From Pandoraea norimbergensis (GTDB taxonomy: Bacteria; Pseudomonadota; Gammaproteobacteria; Burkholderiales; Burkholderiaceae): 64,000 bases of DNA. This document shows positions 11,123 to 20,688 of this stretch, one piece after another. A model generated the notes under the pieces. That model was not told the origin of the DNA, ran no database searches, and worked only from the letters and a program-made list of their open reading frames with translations. The translations under genes were made by a program, and so were the position numbers. Where the stretch lies: contig NZ_CP013480.3 in the NCBI RefSeq assembly GCF_001465545.3, positions 5,456,001-5,520,000 on the forward strand. Reading direction: 5' to 3'. Within the stretch, counting starts at the first letter, position 1; each line of letters starts with the position of its first letter.

Positions 11123-11524
11123 TCATTCCCTTATGCGTCTAAAGCTGTTGTAGTGATCTTGGGTGTAGTAACAAGGATCGACTGCACGTTGATCACCGCC
11201 ACAGATGATGCGCCTGGCACCTCTATTGCGGGCACCGGGAGTCGGCACCGTATATTCATGGTAATAGCCGCGCGGCATTTTGGGCAGGCGCTTTTCGTAG
11301 TTCCCGAACACAATGCCATCTTTGGCATAGGGGAACGGCCCGCCCTGGGCAATCAGCGACAGCGTGCGCTGCGCTTCGCGGGGCAACTCGGTGACGGAAA
11401 CCGCCGCCGTTTGATCCGTGACATATGGCGCGGTTTCGCGCGCCACGGCATTCGCCCCCAGAAAAACACTCCCAGCCGCCGTCAGCGCCACGATGCTCCG
11501 GTGAAGCCAACGTGCCATTGTCAT
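11123..11524 (-). CDS. Secreted guanyl-specific ribonuclease (RNase Sa/N1 type)
   Basis: The mature domain closely follows RNase Sa of Streptomyces: LPREAQRTLSLIAQGGPFPY, DGIVFGNYEKRLP, GYYHEYTVPTPGARNRGARR and TQDHYNSFRRI. The predicted catalytic residues are all present: E90 (YHEYTV), R101 and R105 (ARNRGARR), H124 (DHY). A Sec signal peptide is predicted from the ATG at 11524 (MTMARWLHRSIVALTAAG) with cleavage near ANAVA-RE, so the enzyme is exported. Longer in-frame starts exist to 11692 but would bury the signal. The next gene is its barstar-type inhibitor. This looks like a toxin/immunity or extracellular nutrient-RNase cassette; which of these is not visible from sequence. Confidence 0.92.
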   Translation of the reverse strand: MTMARWLHRSIVALTAAGSVFLGANAVARETAPYVTDQTAAVSVTELPREAQRTLSLIAQGGPFPYAKDGIVFGNYEKRLPKMPRGYYHEYTVPTPGARNRGARRIICGGDQRAVDPCYYTQDHYNSFRRIRE

Positions 11525-11653
11525 AGCTAGGTTGTCGGCCTGCGCGGTTTTGCGCTGCGGGCCCGTTCTGGTAGGTGAAGCCGTAAGGGTATCGCTATTA
11601 CTCCCCGGAATCAATGTCGGCTTACATTTGGCAACTAATTCACTCAACAAATT

Positions 11654-11677
11654 CATGAAAACAAAGAGTTTTTCATG
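11654..11677. promoter_or_regulatory. Palindrome in the AT-rich leader of the RNase/barstar genes
   Basis: CATGAAAA and TTTTCATG are perfect 8-bp arms around an 8-base spacer, about 130 bases upstream of the RNase start, in a stretch (about 11590-11730) clearly richer in A+T than its surroundings. It could be a regulator site or an RNA hairpin. Confidence 0.4.
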
Positions 11678-11730
11678 GAAGTGAGTACACACATATCGAT
11701 ATACGATACGAAAAATGCGTCGCTAAAATG

Positions 11731-11765
11731 ACAAAACGCCGCCCCGGAAAGGTGCGGCGTTTTGT
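11731..11765 (-). terminator. Intrinsic terminator downstream of maeB-type gene
   Basis: Arms ACAAAACGCCGC and GCGGCGTTTTGT pair perfectly. The structure lies between the RNase leader and the malic enzyme stop, and probably ends the leftward malic enzyme transcript. Confidence 0.7.
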
Positions 11766-11813
11766 GGCTAATGTGGGCCGAACGGCGGCGAACCACCGAT
11801 CACCCCTGAACGG

Positions 11814-14117
11814 TCAGCGCGTTTCCTGTTGCGCTGCCGCATCGGCCACCACCAGCGCGACCATGTTGATGATGCGTCGTACCGTGGCCGATTCCGTGAG
11901 GATATGCACCGGCTTGGCGGCCCCCAGCAGGATCGGGCCGATCGCTACGTTATTGCCTGCGGCCGTCTTGAGCAGGTTGTAGGCAATGTTCGCCGCGTCG
12001 ATGTTCGGCATGACCAACAAGTTGGCGGCACCGGTCAGCGTCGACTCCGGCATGATGCGCGCACGCAGTTCCGGGTCGAGGGCGCAATCGCCATGCATTT
12101 CGCCGTCCACTTCCAGCTCGGGTGCACGTTCTTGCAGAATCGCCAGCGTTTCGCGCATCTTGCGGGCGCAACTTGCGTCGCTCGTACCGAAATTCGAGTG
12201 CGAGAGCAGCGCAACCTTCGGCTGAATACCGAAGCGGCGAATCTCTTCCGCGGCCATCAACGTGATCTCGGCCAGCTCTTCTGCACTCGGATCCTGATTG
12301 ATGTGCGTATCGACCAGGAAAATCTGGCGATTCGGCAGAATCAGCGCGTTCATCGCGCCGTACACATGACCGCCTTCGCGCTTGCCGATCACGCGATCGA
12401 TGAAGTGGAGGTGGCGGCCCGGCGTGGAAACGGTACCGCAGATCAGGCCATCGGCCTCGCCCTTGCGCACCAGCATGGCGGCGATGAGGGTGGTCCGGCG
12501 ACGCATTTCGACACGCGCGTACGATGCCGTCACGCCCTTGCGGTTGGTCAACTGGTGATACGTCTCCCAGTAATCGCGGTAGCGCTCGTCGTGCTCCGGG
12601 TTGACGACTGTGAAGTCGACACCAGCGGTCAGACGCAGACCGTACTGTTGAATACGATGTTCGATGACGGCCGGGCGGCCGACCAGAATCGGCGTGGCGA
12701 CGCGCTCATCCACCAGAATCTGCACCGCGCGCAGCACGCGCTCTTCTTCCCCTTCGGCAAACGCGATGCGCTTCTTGTCGGCCGGCACGCTGCGCGCCAC
12801 CGAGAACAGCGGCTTCATCAGACCGCCGCTGTGATACACGAATTGCTGCAACGATTGCTCGTAGGCGTCGACGTCGGCGAGCGGACGGGTCGCAACACCG
12901 GCCGCCATCGCGGCTTCGGCCACGGCCGTGGCGACCTTGACCAGCAGGCGCGGATCGAAGGGCTTCGGAATCAAATACTCCGGACCAAACGACAGGTTCT
13001 TGATGCCGTAGGCCGAAGCAACGATATCGCTCTGTTCCTGACGTGCCAGTTCCGCCAGCGCATTCACGGCGGCGATTTCCATCGAGCGCGTGATCGTCGT
13101 GGCCCCCACGTCGAGTGCGCCACGGAAAATGAACGGGAAGCACAGCACGTTGTTGACCTGATTCGGATAGTCGGTGCGGCCCGTGGCCATCACGCAATCC
13201 GGACGCACTTCCTTCGCGAGTTCCGGCGTGATTTCCGGATTCGGGTTGGCCAGCGCGAAAATCAGCGGCTTGTCCGCCATGGTCTTGACCATTTCCGGCT
13301 TGAGCACGCCCGCAGCCGACAGCCCGAGGAACACGTCGGCGCCGCCGATCACCTCGGCAAGACCGCGTGCGTCGGTCTTCTGCGCAAAGCGAATCTTCTC
13401 GGGGTCCATCAGTTCGGTGCGGCCCTCATAAACCACACCGGCCAGATCCGTCACCCAGATGTTCTCGATGGGCAGGCCCATGTCCACGATCAGGTCGAGA
13501 CAGGCGAGTGCCGCAGCACCGGCGCCGGAGGTCACCACCTTGACCGACGTCAGATCCTTGCCGACCACCTTCAGACCGTTGATGAGCGCCGCCGCCACCA
13601 CAATGGCCGTGCCGTGCTGATCGTCGTGGAAGACCGGAATCTTCATGCGCTCGCGCAGCTTGCGCTCGACGATGAAGCACTCCGGCGCCTTGATGTCCTC
13701 AAGGTTGATCGCACCGAACGTCGGTTCGAGTGCAGCGATGATGTCGACGAGCTTTTCGGGGTCCTTCTCGTCGATTTCGATATCGAACACGTCGATATTG
13801 GCGAACTTCTTGAACAGCACACCCTTGCCTTCCATCACCGGCTTGGAGGCAAGCGGTCCGATATCGCCCAGACCCAGTACGGCCGTGCCGTTCGAGATCA
13901 CGCCGACGAGATTGCCGCGCGCGGTGTAGCGCGAAGCGTTGAGCGGGTCGATGACGATTTCCTCACACGCGGCGGCAACGCCCGGCGAGTACGCCAGCGC
14001 CAGATCGCGCTGGTTAAGCAACTGCTTGGTCGGGGCGATGGCAATTTTGCCGGGGGTGGGGAATTCGTGATACTCGAGCGCAGCTTCGCGCAGTTTCGGA
14101 TCGATCGGCGTGGGCAT
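11814..14117 (-). CDS. maeB: NADP-dependent malic enzyme with C-terminal phosphotransacetylase-like domain
   Basis: The enzyme decarboxylates malate to pyruvate with NADP+, linking the TCA cycle to gluconeogenesis and NADPH supply. The 767-aa length is the two-domain MaeB form. The malic enzyme domain fills about residues 1-430 ([28 protein letters not shown], then [16 protein letters not shown] and a Rossmann region with [15 protein letters not shown]). From about 435 there is a phosphate acetyltransferase-like domain ([40 protein letters not shown]), which in MaeB is regulatory and not known to be catalytic. The start [17 protein letters not shown] is typical. Confidence 0.96.
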   Translation of the reverse strand: MPTPIDPKLREAALEYHEFPTPGKIAIAPTKQLLNQRDLALAYSPGVAAACEEIVIDPLNASRYTARGNLVGVISNGTAVLGLGDIGPLASKPVMEGKGVLFKKFANIDVFDIEIDEKDPEKLVDIIAALEPTFGAINLEDIKAPECFIVERKLRERMKIPVFHDDQHGTAIVVAAALINGLKVVGKDLTSVKVVTSGAGAAALACLDLIVDMGLPIENIWVTDLAGVVYEGRTELMDPEKIRFAQKTDARGLAEVIGGADVFLGLSAAGVLKPEMVKTMADKPLIFALANPNPEITPELAKEVRPDCVMATGRTDYPNQVNNVLCFPFIFRGALDVGATTITRSMEIAAVNALAELARQEQSDIVASAYGIKNLSFGPEYLIPKPFDPRLLVKVATAVAEAAMAAGVATRPLADVDAYEQSLQQFVYHSGGLMKPLFSVARSVPADKKRIAFAEGEEERVLRAVQILVDERVATPILVGRPAVIEHRIQQYGLRLTAGVDFTVVNPEHDERYRDYWETYHQLTNRKGVTASYARVEMRRRTTLIAAMLVRKGEADGLICGTVSTPGRHLHFIDRVIGKREGGHVYGAMNALILPNRQIFLVDTHINQDPSAEELAEITLMAAEEIRRFGIQPKVALLSHSNFGTSDASCARKMRETLAILQERAPELEVDGEMHGDCALDPELRARIMPESTLTGAANLLVMPNIDAANIAYNLLKTAAGNNVAIGPILLGAAKPVHILTESATVRRIINMVALVVADAAAQQETR

Positions 14118-14547
14118 GAGGGGAAGCTCTTAACGGACAGAATGGCTCAAATTTTCTATGCGAATTGTAGCCCTATTTATTCACGCCATTTATGCAAAAA
14201 GCGGATAAGGGCTGCACCTTCGATCTGAGCATCGTCGCGATAATTCCCCGAGAATTCAACGCTGCATCGCACCATATCCGCAATTTTCAGACGAGAGATG
14301 AAAATTCGGTAAGGTGCTGTCCGAGACATGGCTAAGCAGTGTTCCGAAATCGAACGTGCGCGCCACAAGACCATTGGGAAAACCGGGGTGCGCTCGTAAA
14401 ATACGCTATCGAACTCGCGATTCACAGGATTGGCGCTGCGTTGTCTTTGGTCTTCCCGCCGATCTTGTCGTCATCTTTTCGCCCATGGCCTGCTGACTTC
14501 GCATGACGCTTCGCGTCATTGCCCGCAACGCCGACACTTCGTCACCC
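14118..14547. other. Intergenic stretch between maeB and thiL
   Basis: About 430 bases of divergent upstream region. I see no supported gene, terminator or recognisable RNA here. Short ORFs on both strands (for example 14177-14425, minus) show no family resemblance. It presumably holds both promoters; no clear -35/-10 pair was found. Confidence 0.5.
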
Positions 14548-15549
14548 ATGACCATGCCTACGTCAACGCCCGTGCCTCTGTCCGAGTTCTCGCTGATCGA
14601 TCGCTTTTTCGCCCGGGCGACACGTCAGGGGGATCAAGTGACGCTCGGCATCGGCGACGACTGCGCATTGCTGCGTCCGCCGGCGGGCGAGCAACTCGCC
14701 ATCTCGACGGACATGCTCGTCGAAGGTCGCCATTTCTTCCCTGACGTCGATCCTTGCGCGCTGGGTCACAAGACGCTGGCGGTCAATTTGTCGGATCTGG
14801 CGGCCATGGGTGCCAAGCCGCTCGGTTTTACCCTCGCGCTCGCCCTGCCCGACAGCGACCCTGCGTGGCTTGGGCCCTTCGCCGAGGGATTAGCCGCGCT
14901 GGCCGATCGTTATGACTGCCCGCTCATCGGTGGCGACACGACTCGAGGACCGCGCAACCTCTGTGTCACGGTTTTCGGTGCGGTGCCGGGCGCACACGCG
15001 CTGCGGCGCGACGCGGCGCAGCCCGGCGACGATATCTGGGTTTCCGGCACGTTGGGCGATGCGCGGCTGGCGCTCGGGGTATTGCGCAGTGAATGGCCGT
15101 TAAGCGATGCCGACTTCGATCAGGTGCGCCGTGCCATGGACTGGCCCGAACCGCAGATTACACTCGGCATGGCACTTCGCGGTGTGGCACGTGCGGCGCT
15201 CGACATTTCCGACGGCCTGCTCGGCGATCTCGGTCATATTCTCAAGCGCTCGGGGGTGGGGGCTCGGATCAACGTCGATGCGTTGCCGCGCTCGCGCGAA
15301 CTTGCTGGGCAATCGCAGGCGATTCAGCGACTTTGCACACTGGCCGGCGGGGACGATTACCAACTGTGCTTCTGCGCCGACAGTGCGCAACGCGACCGAA
15401 TTGCCGCCATCGGCAACGAACTCGGGATGCGCGTGACGCGTATCGGTACAATAGCGCTTCCTGATGCACGCCAGGCCCCGCTGCAATTACACGATGATAC
15501 GGGGGCGCCTGTCGCTGCCGACTTCAAAAGTTTCGACCATTTCCAATGA
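14548..15549 (+). CDS. thiL: Thiamine-monophosphate kinase
   Basis: ThiL phosphorylates thiamine monophosphate to thiamine diphosphate with ATP, the last step to the cofactor. The family start LSEFSLIDRFF, the metal/ATP motif GIGDDCALL (34-42), STDMLVEGRHF and LAVNLSDLAAMGAKP are all present, followed by the AIRS-type C-terminal half (DISDGLLGDLGHIL, LAGGDDYQLCF). Candidate starts are ATG 14503, 14548 and 14554; none has a good Shine-Dalgarno. I chose 14548, giving 333 aa, close to E. coli ThiL. Its stop overlaps the start of pgpA by 4 bases (ATGA). Confidence 0.94.
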   Translation: MTMPTSTPVPLSEFSLIDRFFARATRQGDQVTLGIGDDCALLRPPAGEQLAISTDMLVEGRHFFPDVDPCALGHKTLAVNLSDLAAMGAKPLGFTLALALPDSDPAWLGPFAEGLAALADRYDCPLIGGDTTRGPRNLCVTVFGAVPGAHALRRDAAQPGDDIWVSGTLGDARLALGVLRSEWPLSDADFDQVRRAMDWPEPQITLGMALRGVARAALDISDGLLGDLGHILKRSGVGARINVDALPRSRELAGQSQAIQRLCTLAGGDDYQLCFCADSAQRDRIAAIGNELGMRVTRIGTIALPDARQAPLQLHDDTGAPVAADFKSFDHFQ

Positions 15550-16067
15550 GTACTGACCAAACGGCCGCCCTCAATCCGGGCAGCGGCCCGCGCCGGCCGA
15601 ACACGCGTTTCCTGCTGTCGCACCCCGCCCATCTGTTTTCCCTCGGCTTCGGCACAGGACTCTCGTCGCTGGCACCGGGAACGGTCGGCACGCTATTCGG
15701 CTGGGCATCGTATCTGGTGCTCAATCTGTATCTGACGGTCACCGGCTGGGCGACGCTGATTGCCGTCGCGGTCGTCGGCGGCATCTGGATCTGCGGCTTT
15801 ACGGCGCGCAAGCTCGGCACACAAGACCCCAGCGCAGTGGTCTGGGACGAAATTGTGGCGTTCTGGATCGTGCTGCTGCTGATTACGCCCACGAGCTTCG
15901 TCGGACAATTGGTGGCGTTCATCCTGTTCCGCTTTTTCGATGCCGTGAAGCCGCCGCCGATCCGTTACTTCGATCGCACCGTGAAAGGCGGCCTCGGCAT
16001 CATGCTGGACGATCTCGTCGCTGCGTTCTGCACGCTGCTCGTCATCGCGTTGTGGCGTTCGATCTGA
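15546..16067 (+). CDS. pgpA: Phosphatidylglycerophosphatase A
   Basis: PgpA dephosphorylates phosphatidylglycerophosphate to phosphatidylglycerol in the inner membrane. The 173-aa protein has the family's FGTGLSSLAPGTVGTLFGW, then a Rossmann-like DPSAVVWDEIVAFW with the conserved Asp-Glu pair, and the C-terminal FRFFDAVKPPPIRYFDR and GLGIMLDDLVAA. Three to four hydrophobic helices are visible. The thiL-pgpA overlap and order are common in proteobacteria. Confidence 0.95.
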   Translation: MSTDQTAALNPGSGPRRPNTRFLLSHPAHLFSLGFGTGLSSLAPGTVGTLFGWASYLVLNLYLTVTGWATLIAVAVVGGIWICGFTARKLGTQDPSAVVWDEIVAFWIVLLLITPTSFVGQLVAFILFRFFDAVKPPPIRYFDRTVKGGLGIMLDDLVAAFCTLLVIALWRSI

Positions 16068-16119
16068 ACGATGGTCTGAATGGTGAGGCGGGCCGCAATC
16101 CGCCTTGCGACGCTCGCAC

Positions 16120-16171
16120 ACCGACAGACAGACCGACAGACCGACAGGCCGATAGACCGATAGACCGAGCG
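16120..16171. repeat. Degenerate 8-bp tandem repeat (ACCGACAG-type)
   Basis: Between pgpA and cinA, six or so 8-base units drift from ACCGACAG through GCCGATAG and ACCGATAG to ACCGAGCG. This is a short simple-sequence tract just upstream of the cinA GTG start. Its copy number may vary between strains. Confidence 0.75.
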
Positions 16172-16224
16172 ATGAATTGATCGGCAACAGCACTCCGCAC
16201 ATACACTTTTGAAGGCGTCGTCCC

Positions 16225-16728
16225 GTGGTTTCCCAACAAGCTCTTCTGGCCCAACTGTCGGTAAAAGTCGGTAATCGTCTGCGTGACGAGCGTCTGATGC
16301 TGACCACCGCGGAGTCGTGCACCGGCGGGCTCGTGGCCGCCGCGATCACGGACATTTCGGGCAGCAGCAACTGGTTTGAACGTGGCTTCGTCACGTACTC
16401 GAATCAGGCGAAGACCGAGATGATCGGCGTGCCTGCCGAACTGATCGAGAAACACGGCGCGGTGAGCGAGCCTGTGGCGCGCGCCATGGCCGAAGGGGCG
16501 TTGTTCAACAGCCGCGCGCAGATTTCGCTGTCGATCACCGGCGTCGCCGGTCCCGGTGGCGGCACGCCCGACAAGCCGGTCGGCATGGTGTGCTTCGGGT
16601 GGAGCAATCGCGTGAAGACGATTGTCGAGACGAAGCACTTCAAGGGCGATCGCACACAAGTGCGCAGTCAGGCAGCACAACACGCCTTGCGCGGTGTGAT
16701 CGAATTGCTCGACACCGCCGAGTCGTAA
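16225..16728 (+). CDS. pncC: CinA C-terminal family nicotinamide-nucleotide amidohydrolase
   Basis: This is the single-domain CinA/PncC form (167 aa). It deamidates nicotinamide mononucleotide to nicotinate mononucleotide in NAD salvage. Key features: LTTAESCTGGLVAAAIT at 26-42 with the conserved Ser31, YSNQAKTEMIGVP, HGAVSEPVARAMAEGA, and ITGVAGPGGGTPDKPVG. The start is GTG 16225 (VVSQQALLAQL); there is no ATG in frame before the conserved block. The MoeA-like N-terminal domain of full-length CinA is absent, as in enteric PncC. Confidence 0.92.
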   Translation: MVSQQALLAQLSVKVGNRLRDERLMLTTAESCTGGLVAAAITDISGSSNWFERGFVTYSNQAKTEMIGVPAELIEKHGAVSEPVARAMAEGALFNSRAQISLSITGVAGPGGGTPDKPVGMVCFGWSNRVKTIVETKHFKGDRTQVRSQAAQHALRGVIELLDTAES

Positions 16729-16808
16729 ATCACGGCGTCAGCACAACATCGGCTCGCCCCGTACACGAAACCGATAGGCAAAGCGGACAAGCGAAGCCCG
16801 AAAGACAT

Positions 16809-16848
16809 AAAAAACAGCGCCTTGCGATTCGCAGGCGCTGTTTTTTTC
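16809..16848. terminator. Bidirectional intrinsic terminator between cinA and pyrF
   Basis: AAAAACAGCGCC and GGCGCTGTTTTT pair around a 10-base loop, with T-runs on both strands. It serves two converging genes. Confidence 0.85.
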
Positions 16849-16923
16849 TTGGCACTGACCCAGCAACGCGGTTGCAGCGCCCCCATGCGACGGCATTCAC
16901 CGCAGCACGGGTGCCCGCTGGCA

Positions 16924-17736
16924 TTACCGATAGACGTTGATGCTATCGCGCGTCTTCTCTGCGGCGACGGCTGCGGCGGCAGCAAACTGCTCATCGCGCC
17001 CGGCGTAAATGATGGCGCGCGACGAGTTGATCATCATGCCCGTGCCATTCGCCGTGCGGCCAGCCTTGACCGTCGCTTCCACATCACCACCCTGCGCCCC
17101 GACACCGGGAATCAGCAACGGCATATCGCCGACGATGCCACGCACCGTGGCGATTTCGGCCGGGAACGTCGCACCGACCACCAGACCGATCTGTCCGCTC
17201 GTGTTCCACGGACCGGCGGCCAGACGGGCCACCGTCTGATACAGCGGCTTGCCGTCGACATCGAGAAACTGAAGATCGCTGCCACCCGGGTTCGACGTGC
17301 GGCACAGCACGATAACGCCCTTGTCGGTGTGCGCCAGATACGGCTCCAGCGAATCGAAACCCATGTACGGGTTCACGGTCACGGCGTCGGCACGATAGCG
17401 CTCGAACGCCTCACGGGCGTACTGCTCGGCGGTGCTGCCGATGTCGCCGCGCTTGGCGTCGAGAATCACCGGCAGGCCCGGATGATCGGCGTGGATGTGA
17501 GCGATCAAACGCTCAAGCTGCTCTTCTGCACGATGGGCCGCGAAATAAGCAATCTGCGGCTTGAACGCGCACGCGTAAGGTGCAGTCGCATCGACGATCT
17601 GGCGGCAGAATTCGAAGATGGCATCCGGACGGCCCTGCAAATGGGCCGGGATACGCGACGGTTCGGGGTCGAGGCCAACGCACAACAGCGAGTTGTTGCG
17701 GGTCCAGGCTGAGCTGAGGGCTTGCGTGAATGTCAT
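16924..17736 (-). CDS. pyrF: Orotidine 5'-phosphate decarboxylase (type 2)
   Basis: PyrF decarboxylates OMP to UMP, the last step of de novo pyrimidine nucleotide synthesis. The 270-aa length and [14 protein letters not shown] start mark the longer type 2 class. The active-site Lys/Asp array lies in [16 protein letters not shown] (91-106), the barrel strand AFKPQIAYF is at 57-65, and the phosphate-binding [11 protein letters not shown] follows. It appears to be a single-gene unit between cinA and corA. Confidence 0.96.
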   Translation of the reverse strand: MTFTQALSSAWTRNNSLLCVGLDPEPSRIPAHLQGRPDAIFEFCRQIVDATAPYACAFKPQIAYFAAHRAEEQLERLIAHIHADHPGLPVILDAKRGDIGSTAEQYAREAFERYRADAVTVNPYMGFDSLEPYLAHTDKGVIVLCRTSNPGGSDLQFLDVDGKPLYQTVARLAAGPWNTSGQIGLVVGATFPAEIATVRGIVGDMPLLIPGVGAQGGDVEATVKAGRTANGTGMMINSSRAIIYAGRDEQFAAAAAVAAEKTRDSINVYR

Positions 17737-17799
17737 GACGGTTTTCCGGCGGTGTTCCGATTCGAGGCCGCTATTTTACCTGCTCAGCCCCCTTGCCTC

Positions 17800-18762
17800 T
17801 CAGTCGAGCCAGCCGCGGTGACGGAAATACAGGAACGGGGCGATCGCCGACAGGATCATCAGGCCGACCGCGAACGGATACCCCGCCTCCCATTGCAGCT
17901 CCGGCATCATCTGGAAGTTCATGCCATAGATACTGGCAATGAGCGTCGGCGGCAGAAACGCGACCGCCGCCACCGAGAAGATCTTGATGATCTTGTTCTG
18001 GTTGATGTTGATGAAACCGATGGTGGCGTCCATCAGGAAGTTGATCTTGTCGAACAGGTACGCCGTGTGATTGTCGAGCGACTCGATGTCACGCAGGATC
18101 TGCTTGCCTTCCTGATACTGCTCGTCCTTGAGCATGCGCGTGCGCATCAAAAACGACACCGCCCGTCGCGTGTCCATCACGTTGCGCCGGATACGCCCGT
18201 TCAAATCTTCCTCGGCCGCAATGCTCTCGAGCGCCTTGGCCGCATCCGCGTCGGTCAGGTTCTTGCCCAGCACGCGCCGGCTCACCTCTTCGAGCGCCGC
18301 GTACACCCCTTCGAGCGAGTCGGCGGAATACTCGGCATCGGTCGAGTACAGGTCGAGCAGTACATCCATGGCGTCGCGTACCGAACCGGGCCGGATACGC
18401 GCACGCATGCGCACGAGGCGGAAAACCGGCAGGTCTTCGTCGTGAATGGAGATCAGCAGGTCTTTGAGCACAACGAACGCGACCGGCACGTTGCGCGACT
18501 GTTCTTCTTCATCAAGCAGGAAATCGGTGCGCACGTGCAACACGCCGCCATCGTCTTCGTAATATCGCGCCGAAGCTTCGATATCGGTGAGTTCGTCGCG
18601 CGTGGGCAACTTCACGCCGTAGGCCTCTTCGACCCAGCGTCGCTCTTCCTCCGACTCACTGTGCAAATCGACCCAGACCGGCGAAACACTCGCCAGATCG
18701 CTCGGTTGGTCGCAGGTCACCTGTTGCAGGCGGCCATTATGGATGACGAAGGCATTGATCAA
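17800..18762 (-). CDS. corA: Magnesium/cobalt transporter CorA
   Basis: CorA forms a pentameric inner-membrane channel for Mg2+ (and Co2+). The 320-aa product has a long cytoplasmic alpha/beta N-terminal domain, then two C-terminal helices with the selectivity signature YGMNF (GMN at 280-282) between them and a basic end RHRGWLD. The initiation codon is TTG 18762, supported by GGGAG 8 bases upstream; no ATG fits. I saw no Mg2+-sensing leader upstream. Confidence 0.95.
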   Translation of the reverse strand: MINAFVIHNGRLQQVTCDQPSDLASVSPVWVDLHSESEEERRWVEEAYGVKLPTRDELTDIEASARYYEDDGGVLHVRTDFLLDEEEQSRNVPVAFVVLKDLLISIHDEDLPVFRLVRMRARIRPGSVRDAMDVLLDLYSTDAEYSADSLEGVYAALEEVSRRVLGKNLTDADAAKALESIAAEEDLNGRIRRNVMDTRRAVSFLMRTRMLKDEQYQEGKQILRDIESLDNHTAYLFDKINFLMDATIGFININQNKIIKIFSVAAVAFLPPTLIASIYGMNFQMMPELQWEAGYPFAVGLMILSAIAPFLYFRHRGWLD

Positions 18763-19040
18763 ACGGAATTCTCCCTGCTACGCGGCGACGCCAAGTGTAC
18801 AGGCACGCGACAGGCACGCCAAGGGCGGCGCCCAAAGGCTCAGGACTCGCGTGACGATAGCGCCGCCGCCGTGCCGCCAGCGTCAGCGGACGCCGCATTG
18901 CCGTGTAGGAGGATTCTCAAAATTGCCCCCATCGCTTCCATTCGTCGTCAGCCTCGGCACACTTGAAGAACCAATCAACGCACTTTGCGTCAATTTTGAT
19001 ATCGACGTTCCGAGACGTCTGCTGACAGGGAGTTGAAGAG

Positions 19041-19895
19041 ATGACAGAAGTGACCACGCCCCTGGCGTCGTTCGATGCCGTGATGGGGTTTCTCACTGCC
19101 AATGCGGTGAATTACGGCCTGTCGTTCATACAGGCCGTGTTGATTCTGCTGATCGGGTTCTGGATCGCCGCGCGACTGGGTAATTTCGTGCGCAAGACGT
19201 TGGGACGTTCGCCGAATTTCGACGCGACACTCAAGCCCCTGCTCGCGTCGATCGTGCAATGGTCGGTGCGCATCATTACCGTGATCGCGGTACTGGCACA
19301 GTTCGGCGTGCAAACGGCCAGCATCATCGCGGTACTCGGTGCGGCGGGTCTTGCCATCGGTCTGGCGTTGCAAGGCACCTTGCAGAACATTGCGGCGGGC
19401 ACGATGTTGCTGCTTCTGCGGCCGTTTCGTATCGGCGACTACATCACGGCAGGTAGCGCGGTGGCCGGCACGGTCGAGGAAATCGGCTTGTTCACCACAA
19501 CGCTCACCAATGCCGATGGGATCTACGTCTGCGTGCCGAATAGCCAGATCTGGGGCCAACCGGTGACGAACTACAGCCGCAATGCAACGCGTCGCATGGA
19601 AATCACCGTCGGCATTGCGCTCGACGACGATCTCGATGCTGCCATGAACGCCCTGCGCGAACGCGTAATGCAGGACGATCGCGTGATCGACAAGCCGGCG
19701 CCGGAAATCATGGTCAAGCAAGTGAGCGACAGCTCGGTGATCGTGAACGTGCGCGTCTGGTCACTGCTCACCAATTACTGGGGGCTCTATTGGGACCTTC
19801 AGCGCGGCGTGAAGGAAACGGTCGAAGGCGTGGGCTGTTCGCTGCCGTATCCGACCCGCACTGTCGTGCAGATGCCGGCCGACATGCCCCGTTGA
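19041..19895 (+). CDS. Small-conductance mechanosensitive channel (MscS family)
   Basis: MscS channels open under membrane tension to release solutes during osmotic downshock. The 284-aa protein has three predicted helices: one near 28-45 (FIQAVLILLIGFWIAA), one near 70-90, and the pore helix at about 94-125, GAAGLAIGLALQGTLQNIAAG, which carries the Gly/Ala packing pattern. The beta domain follows (RPFRIGDYI, TTLTNADGIYVCVPNSQIWG, VTNYS) and ends in an alpha/beta C-terminus. GGGAGTTGAAGAG precedes the ATG. It is divergent from corA. Confidence 0.93.
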   Translation: MTEVTTPLASFDAVMGFLTANAVNYGLSFIQAVLILLIGFWIAARLGNFVRKTLGRSPNFDATLKPLLASIVQWSVRIITVIAVLAQFGVQTASIIAVLGAAGLAIGLALQGTLQNIAAGTMLLLLRPFRIGDYITAGSAVAGTVEEIGLFTTTLTNADGIYVCVPNSQIWGQPVTNYSRNATRRMEITVGIALDDDLDAAMNALRERVMQDDRVIDKPAPEIMVKQVSDSSVIVNVRVWSLLTNYWGLYWDLQRGVKETVEGVGCSLPYPTRTVVQMPADMPR

Positions 19896-19935
19896 GATTG
19901 CGTTGCGATTGTTGCGGGCTGTGCGGGAATTACCG

Positions 19936-20679
19936 CTACTGCGGCAATTCCGCAGCCCCCATGCGCCGCGCAATCACGCCCGCGCGCTGCGCGAGATACG
20001 GCGAGTTGCGGTGCGTGTCGAAATAGCGCGGCCGTGGCAGCATGACCGCCAACCGCGCCGCCTGCCACGGTGACAGCTTCGACGCTGGCACACCGTAGTA
20101 GTAACGCGCCGCCGCCTCGGCACCGAACACTCCCTCGCCCCACTCCACCGAATTCAGATAGATCTCGTAGATGCGCTGCTTGTCCATCCAGAATTCAAGC
20201 ATCCACGTGATGCTGAACTCCTCCGCCTTCCGTAGATAGCTCTTCTCGCTCGAGAGAAACAGGTTCTTGGCAAGTTGCTGCGAAATCGTGGAGCCGCCGG
20301 CGACGATGTGTCCCTTCTTCTGATTCTTCTCCCACGCGCCCAGCATCGCATCGATCTCGTAACCGTCGTGATTGACGAAGTTGGCATCCTCGCTGGCAAT
20401 GATCGCGCGCTTCAAATTGCGCGAAATTTGGTCGTACGGCACCCACTGATGCTTGAGCGTCGCGTTCGAATCGGTCTCTCGCAAACGTTGCTCTGCGGCA
20501 CGCATGAACGCCGTCGATTGCGGATTGAAGCGCACCCACCAGCCGATTTGCAGGAAGTAATAGAGCTGCGTGGCGAGTATGCCCACGACGAGCAACGTCA
20601 CGAAGTAGGCGGTCCATTGCCATGGCCCCCACCGGCGTTTGCGGGCACTGCGCGGGGCGCGACGCTGGACGGCGCTCAT
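19936..20679 (-). CDS. mtgA: Monofunctional biosynthetic peptidoglycan transglycosylase
   Basis: MtgA polymerises lipid II into glycan strands on the periplasmic side of the inner membrane. It is 247 aa with one N-terminal membrane anchor (about 23-44) and a GT51 domain. The catalytic glutamate is in [14 protein letters not shown] (E97), and the [16 protein letters not shown] motif spans 128-143. The second motif [13 protein letters not shown] and [21 protein letters not shown] follow. It lies 9 bases after aroE in the leftward cluster, probably co-transcribed. Confidence 0.96.
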   Translation of the reverse strand: MSAVQRRAPRSARKRRWGPWQWTAYFVTLLVVGILATQLYYFLQIGWWVRFNPQSTAFMRAAEQRLRETDSNATLKHQWVPYDQISRNLKRAIIASEDANFVNHDGYEIDAMLGAWEKNQKKGHIVAGGSTISQQLAKNLFLSSEKSYLRKAEEFSITWMLEFWMDKQRIYEIYLNSVEWGEGVFGAEAAARYYYGVPASKLSPWQAARLAVMLPRPRYFDTHRNSPYLAQRAGVIARRMGAAELPQ

Positions 20680-20688
20680 CCGGCGCGC

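Noticed and set aside
11829..14228. Long plus-strand frame of 799 codons opposite maeB
   Set aside because: It is the exact antisense of a highly conserved malic enzyme, with Arg/His-rich content typical of GC-rich antisense frames.
14177..14425. Small ORF (82 codons) in the maeB-thiL gap
   Set aside because: No ribosome site, no family resemblance, and its composition matches random sequence.
16120..16171. CRISPR or attachment site
   Set aside because: Eight-base drift repeats without spacers or a flanking integrase.
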